Positions 59,569 to 64,000 of a DNA stretch of 64,000 nucleotides are shown here, piece by piece. The notes under the pieces were generated by a model. That model did no database searches, was not told the DNA's origin, and saw only the letters and a list, made by a program, of their open reading frames with translations. Source of the DNA: Sphingobacterium nematocida (lineage in GTDB: Bacteria > Bacteroidota > Bacteroidia > Sphingobacteriales > Sphingobacteriaceae); NCBI RefSeq assembly GCF_900168125.1, contig NZ_FUZF01000001.1, positions 434,001 through 498,000 on the forward strand, read 5' to 3'. Numbering within the stretch: position 1 is the first letter of the stretch; the number at the start of each line of letters is the position of its first letter. Both the position numbers and the translations under genes were made by a program.

Positions 59569-60747
59569 CTAAACACGTTTTAATACCATAGCAGAGGCAC
59601 CACCACCGCCGTTACAGATTGCTGCCAATCCGTAAGTTCCGCCTTCTTGAGCCAATACGCTAGTTAAGGTCACTAGAATACGGGCTCCCGAACAACCTAG
59701 CGGATGCCCTAAAGAAACAGCACCTCCATAAACGTTTACTTTATTAAGATCTAAATTTAGGATCTTCGCATTAGCGAGTGCTACTACAGAAAATGCTTCA
59801 TTAAACTCAAAGAAATCGATATCATCGATTGAAAGTCCAGCCTTCTTCAACACCTTCTCTGTCGCTATGCTCGGCGTCGTGGTAAACCACTCTGGAGATT
59901 GCTCCGCATCAGCGTAGGCAATAATTTCAGCTAAAGGTATCAGTCCCAGCTCCAACATTTTCTCTTCACTCATCAACATCAAAACCGCTGCACCATCACT
60001 GATAGTTGAGGCATTGGCCGCAGTGACAGTACCGTCTTTTTTAAAAGCAGGTCTCAGTGCTGGTATTTTATCGTAGTTAACCTGATTAAACTCTTCATCC
60101 CGGCTAATTACTTGTTCCCCCTTGCGCGTATGTACGGTCACGGGTACCACTTCGTTCTCAAATTTACCTGCTTCCCAAGCTTCTTGACTACGTTTATAGG
60201 AAGATATAGCATAGGCATCTTGTTGCTCTCGGCTTATTTCATATTTATCGGCACACAGTTCAGCAAATACTCCCATTGCGTCCTGACTATACGCATCAGA
60301 AAGCCCATCTTTCTGAAGACCATCTACCAATGTCTGATCGCCATACTTGGCCCCCCATCTGGTAGACACAGCATAATAAGGCACTTGGCTCATACTTTCC
60401 ATTCCTCCCGCCAATATAACATCCGCATCACCCAAACGAATGGCCTGTGTAGCCAAAGCAACAGCTTTCATACCGCTTGCACATACTTTATTGATTGTCG
60501 TAGCAGGGATATTATCTGGCAAGCCACTTTTTTTAGCAACCTGTCTTGCGGGTGCCTGCCCAACATTTGCTTGAAGTACATTTCCCATCAACAGTTCATC
60601 CACATCACCTCCTTGTAGACCAGTATCACGAACTATAGCCCCAACAACTTCTGCTCCCAGTTGACTGGCTGACAAACCCGAAAGCCCTCCACCAAATCCG
60701 CCAATAGCGGTTCGCTGTGCAGCAACTATAAAAACTTTTCTTCCCAT
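59569..60747 (-). CDS. Acetyl-CoA acyltransferase/acetyltransferase (thiolase)
   Basis: 392 aa. Complete thiolase: nucleophilic Cys in INKVCASGMKAV (about residue 89), NEAFSVVALANAKIL with the His/Asn region, GGAVSLGHPLGCSGARI and the C-terminal Cys in LAAICNGGGGASAMV. It performs thiolytic cleavage in fatty-acid beta-oxidation, or the reverse condensation of two acetyl-CoA. It is divergent from an acyl-CoA dehydrogenase and a hydroxyacyl-CoA dehydrogenase, which supports a degradative role. Confidence 0.95.
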   Translation of the reverse strand: MGRKVFIVAAQRTAIGGFGGGLSGLSASQLGAEVVGAIVRDTGLQGGDVDELLMGNVLQANVGQAPARQVAKKSGLPDNIPATTINKVCASGMKAVALATQAIRLGDADVILAGGMESMSQVPYYAVSTRWGAKYGDQTLVDGLQKDGLSDAYSQDAMGVFAELCADKYEISREQQDAYAISSYKRSQEAWEAGKFENEVVPVTVHTRKGEQVISRDEEFNQVNYDKIPALRPAFKKDGTVTAANASTISDGAAVLMLMSEEKMLELGLIPLAEIIAYADAEQSPEWFTTTPSIATEKVLKKAGLSIDDIDFFEFNEAFSVVALANAKILNLDLNKVNVYGGAVSLGHPLGCSGARILVTLTSVLAQEGGTYGLAAICNGGGGASAMVLKRV

Positions 60748-60965
60748 AATTTAAATGCATTTTGTAATCATATACCTGTTTATAACTTGGGGTTCGATAA
60801 AAAATCACAGACCCCTAAAAACTTCACTCACTGTGATAGATAGCAAATTTAGTATTTAATATCAAAATAAATATGAAATACAAAACCTTTTTGGTTAAAT
60901 TAGCAGATATCCCGAATAATTGCTAGAAACGAACGGGAAACTATAACCAGTAAACTTAAACGTAT

Positions 60966-62138
60966 ATGCGTGCATCAATTTTGACAGCAGAACACGAGAC
61001 ATTTAGAGAAACACTACGTACATTCATACGTAAAGAAATCCTTCCCCATGTAGATCTTTGGGAAAAACAAGGACAGATAGATCGACAGATATGGAAAAAA
61101 ATGGGAGACATGGGCTTCATGGGGCTAAACTATCCCGAAGAATACGGAGGCCTTAATCTAGACTTCTATTTCTCTATGATTTTTTGCGAAGAAATGTCGC
61201 ATTGCTTTTCCGGCGGATTTACCATTTCCGCGCTCGTTATACAGTACATGTCGGCCCCTTACTTGCTAAAACACGGCTCTGAAGAGTTAAAGCAAAAATA
61301 CCTCCGCCCTGTCATCAGCGGAGACCTCGTTAGTGCAGTTGCCATCACCGAGCCGGGTGCAGGATCTGATGTACAGCAAATCAAAACTACCGCAATCCAA
61401 GAGGGCGATTATTACATTGTAAATGGCTCCAAAACTTTTATTACCAATGGCTACTACGGCGATTTTTTTATAACAGCCGTAAAGACTAATCCCGAAAAGG
61501 GAAACAAAGGCATAAGCCTATTACTTATAGATTGCAACAGTCCGGGAGTTACCGCCAATAAAATCACCAAAATGGGTTGGCTGGCCTCAGACACTGCCGA
61601 ACTGGGCTTCGATCAGGTCAAGGTGCCCGTATCTCACTTAATAGGAGAAGAAGGCAGTGGCTTCAAATACCTTATGGGTGGACTACAACTAGAACGCCTT
61701 ACCGCAGCCATACACAGCTTAGCGACTACAGAATCGGCACTAAACTACACGTTAGACTATATGCGTCAACGAGAAGCTTTTGGTAGAAAGCTACAGGACT
61801 TTCAAGTGTTAAGGCACCGTGTTGCACAACTTGTGGCCGATATCACCACTACCAAAGCTTTTATTCAACACTGTTGCGACCTACAGGAACAGGGCGAGTA
61901 CGCTGTCAAAGAATGTTCGATTGCCAAACTACAGGCCAGCGAACTAGCCGTACGCGTGGTCAGCGAATGCCTACAGCTTTTCGGCGGCTACGGTTTTACC
62001 GAAGATTACAAAATCGCCCGCCTATATCGTGATGTCCGTGTAGGCACTATTATAGGCGGAACGTCCGAAATCATGCTCGAGATCATAGCCAAAATAGCGA
62101 TCGATGACATTCAATACCAACCAAAGGAAAACAAATAA
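60966..62138 (+). CDS. Acyl-CoA dehydrogenase
   Basis: 390 aa, normal ACAD length. N-terminal FMGLNYPEEYGG, the FAD/substrate loop VAITEPGAGSDVQQI, KTFITNGYYGDFFITAVK, the RQAFGRKL-like segment RQREAFGRKLQDFQVLRH and the C-terminal ECLQLFGGYGFTEDYKIARLYRDVRVGTIIGGTSEIM. The Glu in the last region is the likely base (IVD or FadE type, as seen from GTSEIM). It oxidises acyl-CoA to enoyl-CoA. The next gene starts 4 bp downstream. Confidence 0.95.
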   Translation: MRASILTAEHETFRETLRTFIRKEILPHVDLWEKQGQIDRQIWKKMGDMGFMGLNYPEEYGGLNLDFYFSMIFCEEMSHCFSGGFTISALVIQYMSAPYLLKHGSEELKQKYLRPVISGDLVSAVAITEPGAGSDVQQIKTTAIQEGDYYIVNGSKTFITNGYYGDFFITAVKTNPEKGNKGISLLLIDCNSPGVTANKITKMGWLASDTAELGFDQVKVPVSHLIGEEGSGFKYLMGGLQLERLTAAIHSLATTESALNYTLDYMRQREAFGRKLQDFQVLRHRVAQLVADITTTKAFIQHCCDLQEQGEYAVKECSIAKLQASELAVRVVSECLQLFGGYGFTEDYKIARLYRDVRVGTIIGGTSEIMLEIIAKIAIDDIQYQPKENK

Positions 62139-62142
62139 AGCT

Positions 62143-63303
62143 ATGCTATACGACCCATTTAATTTTTCCCGAATAGGCATTATTGGTGCAGGCATGATGG
62201 GAGCAGGAATTGCCTTTGAAGCGGCAAAAGCGGGCATCAAGGTCTTGCTCAAAGACATGACTATCGAGCAGGCACAACAGGGCAAGTTCTATTCCGAACG
62301 AATTTGTCTAAAACTCATAGAAAAAGGAAAGATGCACGACGAGCAGATGAAACAGCTCCTTGCCAATATCGAACCGGTTTGTGACTATGATACATTTCAT
62401 GATTTAGATATGATCATAGAAGCTGTATTTGAAGATTTAGATCTTAAAAAAACAGTTATCCAAGCATCCCAATCGGGACTTCATCCAGAAGCTTTTTTCG
62501 CATCCAATACAACATCCCTCCTTATCAGCGAATTGGCAAAGTCAAGCCAGGATCCAGCTACTTTCATTGGTATACACTTTTTCTCGCCCGTAGATCGCAT
62601 GAAACTGGTGGAGATCATCCGTGGCAGAGAAACCAGCCCACAGACAGTAGAGAAAGCAAGACAGTTGGCCCACAAGCTAGGCAAAACCGCTATTGTTGTC
62701 AACGATGGTCCCGGCTTCTATACCTCCCGAGTCTTTTTCAACTACCTACTTGAAGCGATCACGATGCTGCTGGAAGGTATACCTGCAGAGCAGATCGAAG
62801 CCAAAGCACGGGAAGCGGGTTTTGGTGCCAGTCCATTAGCGGTATTAGATGAGATATCTCTTCCTCTAATGCTGCATGTATATGATCAGTTTCCCTCATT
62901 GAGTGCCAGCCAACAGCGGGCCTACCGCTATATAAACACCTTGGTATCAGAGGGTCGATCGGGACGTAAAGCAGGTAAAGGGTTTTACACCTACGGCGAA
63001 TCAAAAACACTATGGAAAGATCCGGCATTACCGTTTACCGCACCTACTATCGAGGAAGGGATAATCGCCAAAAGACTCTTACACGTAATGGCACTCGATA
63101 GTTATCGCTGCTTGGAAGAGGGCATTTTGGACAACAAGAGCGATGGAGATACAGGCTCTATGCTCGGCATCGGATACCCACAGCGTACGGGAGGTGTCTT
63201 CGGTCATATCGACCAAGTCGGATTACCGCAGTTCGTCCGCGAATGTGAACAATTTGCCGACAAAGGCGAACAGTGGGACATTCCGGAATCTTTACAGAAG
63301 TGA
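62143..63303 (+). CDS. 3-hydroxyacyl-CoA dehydrogenase
   Basis: 386 aa from ATG at 62143; an in-frame upstream ATG overlaps the preceding gene and gives an unlikely N-terminus. Rossmann NAD-binding domain with IGIIGAGMMGAGIAFEAAKAG (residues about 9-29), catalytic-type phrase FIGIHFFSPVDRMKLVEIIRG and ND-GPGFYTSRVFFNYLLEA. Two 3HCDH C-terminal-like domains follow (GKGFYTYGE, MLGIGYPQRTGGVFGHID). It lacks the fused enoyl-CoA hydratase part of FadB-type proteins, so that activity must be encoded elsewhere. Confidence 0.93.
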   Translation: MLYDPFNFSRIGIIGAGMMGAGIAFEAAKAGIKVLLKDMTIEQAQQGKFYSERICLKLIEKGKMHDEQMKQLLANIEPVCDYDTFHDLDMIIEAVFEDLDLKKTVIQASQSGLHPEAFFASNTTSLLISELAKSSQDPATFIGIHFFSPVDRMKLVEIIRGRETSPQTVEKARQLAHKLGKTAIVVNDGPGFYTSRVFFNYLLEAITMLLEGIPAEQIEAKAREAGFGASPLAVLDEISLPLMLHVYDQFPSLSASQQRAYRYINTLVSEGRSGRKAGKGFYTYGESKTLWKDPALPFTAPTIEEGIIAKRLLHVMALDSYRCLEEGILDNKSDGDTGSMLGIGYPQRTGGVFGHIDQVGLPQFVRECEQFADKGEQWDIPESLQK

Positions 63304-63382
63304 GGTTAAGATGTGAAGGTGTTATCGAGTTATCAAGTGAACATGTTATCTAGATAATGATGCTTGATAACCGTAAAATTAA

Positions 63383-63510
63383 CGTCACCCTGCTGTGTCC
63401 CGAGAATCGGGGAGTGGAGTGCAACGGAATCGAATACGGCTATGGACTATATTGAAGTCATGTATAGCTTTTAGATCCCTCTATTCCGCTATGCTGCAAT
63501 CGGGATGACG
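63383..63510. repeat. Imperfect inverted-repeat element, MITE- or REP-like
   Basis: CGTCACCC at 63383-63390 and GGGATGACG at 63502-63510 are the ends of an imperfect inverted repeat; inner parts (GTGCAACGGAATCGA and ATTCCGCTATGCTGCAATC) also mirror each other roughly. The TTCCGC-ATGCTGCAATCGGGATGAC theme is widespread in intergenic repeats of many bacteria. Non-coding. Confidence 0.5.
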
Positions 63511-63527
63511 AGATAGTTAACAAATCC

Positions 63528-63840
63528 GTCATTGCAAGAGGTAAGTTTTTTAACAAACACTAAGGAGATCCCATGACAGTATACGTCATTCCGCAAAGGC
63601 GGAACAGGCTCTCGCGGAGTTCCGAGTTTACCTCGGGAACCTTGCGGAGTACTTGTTCCGATACATCGGAAGGTCTACAAACTGTATAGTATTAATATTA
63701 TAGCTTCTAGATACTCCGATACCCGGAGCAGGCTCTCCACTACGCTCGGCATGACAGCACACTCTGTAAACCATTCATTCCAAACGAAATAGCACGAAGC
63801 GAAGCAATCCCCCCTATAACAAGGAGATTGCTTCATTTCA
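63528..63840. repeat. Cluster of short dispersed-type repeats
   Basis: Contains CGTCATTGCAAG (63528), CGTCATTCCGCAAAGGCGGAA (63584) as palindromic pieces, a Ser-type GCTCTCCACTACGCTCGGCATGACA theme (63730) and the inverted repeat GAAGCAATC (63801-63809) / GATTGCTTC (63826-63834). These motifs resemble known genome-wide intergenic repeats. No gene is supported here; one 61-codon frame through them is judged spurious. Confidence 0.5.
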
Positions 63841-63870
63841 TTTGCAATGGCGCTTATCATCTACCGCCTC

Positions 63871-63999
63871 CTACTTCATCATCAAGTCTACCAAATCATT
63901 GACATCCATCGCGACGAACGTATCGTAATCCAAAGTGGATTCGCAAATTAACCGCTGTTGCTTTTCGGAGAAAATGCGAGCCAGATTACGCTTGTACTT
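63871..63999 (-). CDS. 3' end of an unknown gene entering from the right edge
   Basis: A minus-strand frame open to the window end, 42 visible codons and a TAG stop at 63871-63873. It reads KYKRNLARIFSEKQQRLI, then CESTLDYDTFVAMDVNDL and VDLMMK. The acidic, helical look is protein-like, and no family is recognised from the fragment. Confidence 0.55.
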   Translation of the reverse strand, partial: KYKRNLARIFSEKQQRLICESTLDYDTFVAMDVNDLVDLMMK

Positions 64000-64000
64000 T

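Noticed and set aside
63675..63860. Minus-strand 61-codon frame in the repeat region
   Set aside because: It runs through intergenic repeat motifs and has no protein-like features.

Overview
The window looks like a chromosome segment of a Bacteroidota bacterium, most likely Sphingobacteriaceae (Sphingobacterium or a close relative). The evidence is two ECF sigma/FecR/SusC/SusD loci, many small lipoproteins and secreted proteins, FemX-type and DUF3050 proteins, and promoters of the Bacteroidota type (TTG about 18-20 nt upstream of TAnnTTTG). Gene starts rarely show a Shine-Dalgarno sequence. No rRNA or tRNA gene was seen, and there is no CRISPR array, transposase or integrase.

Layout. 1-6.9 kb: a minus-strand TonB-dependent uptake operon (ECF sigma, FecR anti-sigma, SusC, SusD, a lipoprotein cut by the window edge). 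7.4-17 kb: an accessory zone of short unrelated genes (TetR and membrane proteins, a truncated KilA-N gene, DUF2625, a macrolide phosphotransferase with a structured leader, a CrtA-like monooxygenase, Fic, VOC, YjbR). 17-27 kb: an FAD-linked oxidoreductase and a second sigma/FecR/SusC/SusD/TlpA locus. 27-37.6 kb: more accessory genes (Nudix, metallophosphoesterases, YdeI, DUF1801, KAS III-like, glutaminase, YiiX-like hydrolase). 37.8-48.9 kb: a histidine kinase, a UPF1-like helicase, an AraC regulator, an acyl-CoA dehydrogenase, FemX, an MFS exporter, a DtxR/MntR regulator divergent from a ZIP transporter, and a cyclophilin. 49-56 kb: DUF3050, a WG-repeat protein, a TPR histidine kinase/response regulator pair and small secreted proteins. 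56.2-59.4 kb: a TPP riboswitch followed by thiM-thiE-thiD-tenA (thiamine salvage). 59.5-63.3 kb: fatty-acid beta-oxidation genes (thiolase, acyl-CoA dehydrogenase, 3-hydroxyacyl-CoA dehydrogenase), then repeat-rich DNA.

The most unusual signal is not protein coding. A dispersed element of about 100-140 bp occurs ten times between 7 and 49 kb, always on the + strand and always between genes. Each intact copy has a candidate promoter, an invariant 34-nt block and an intrinsic terminator hairpin with a C-rich UCCCC loop, so it looks like a multicopy gene for an RNA of roughly 50-55 nt. One diverged copy (48950-49048) has an entirely different stem that still pairs and keeps the loop motif CUCCCCG, which points to selection on RNA structure. 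A second two-copy hairpin family (28769-28846, 41071-41185) accompanies it. The first family separates small groups of unrelated accessory genes, so it may also act as a recombination substrate.

Other notable items are a leader ORF with several hairpins before the macrolide phosphotransferase, a three-half-site operator before fic with a decayed fic fragment 12 kb away, and several genes whose -10-like (-7) element lies only 3-7 nt before the ATG, suggesting leaderless mRNAs. All family assignments come from reading the translated sequences; no database search was run.
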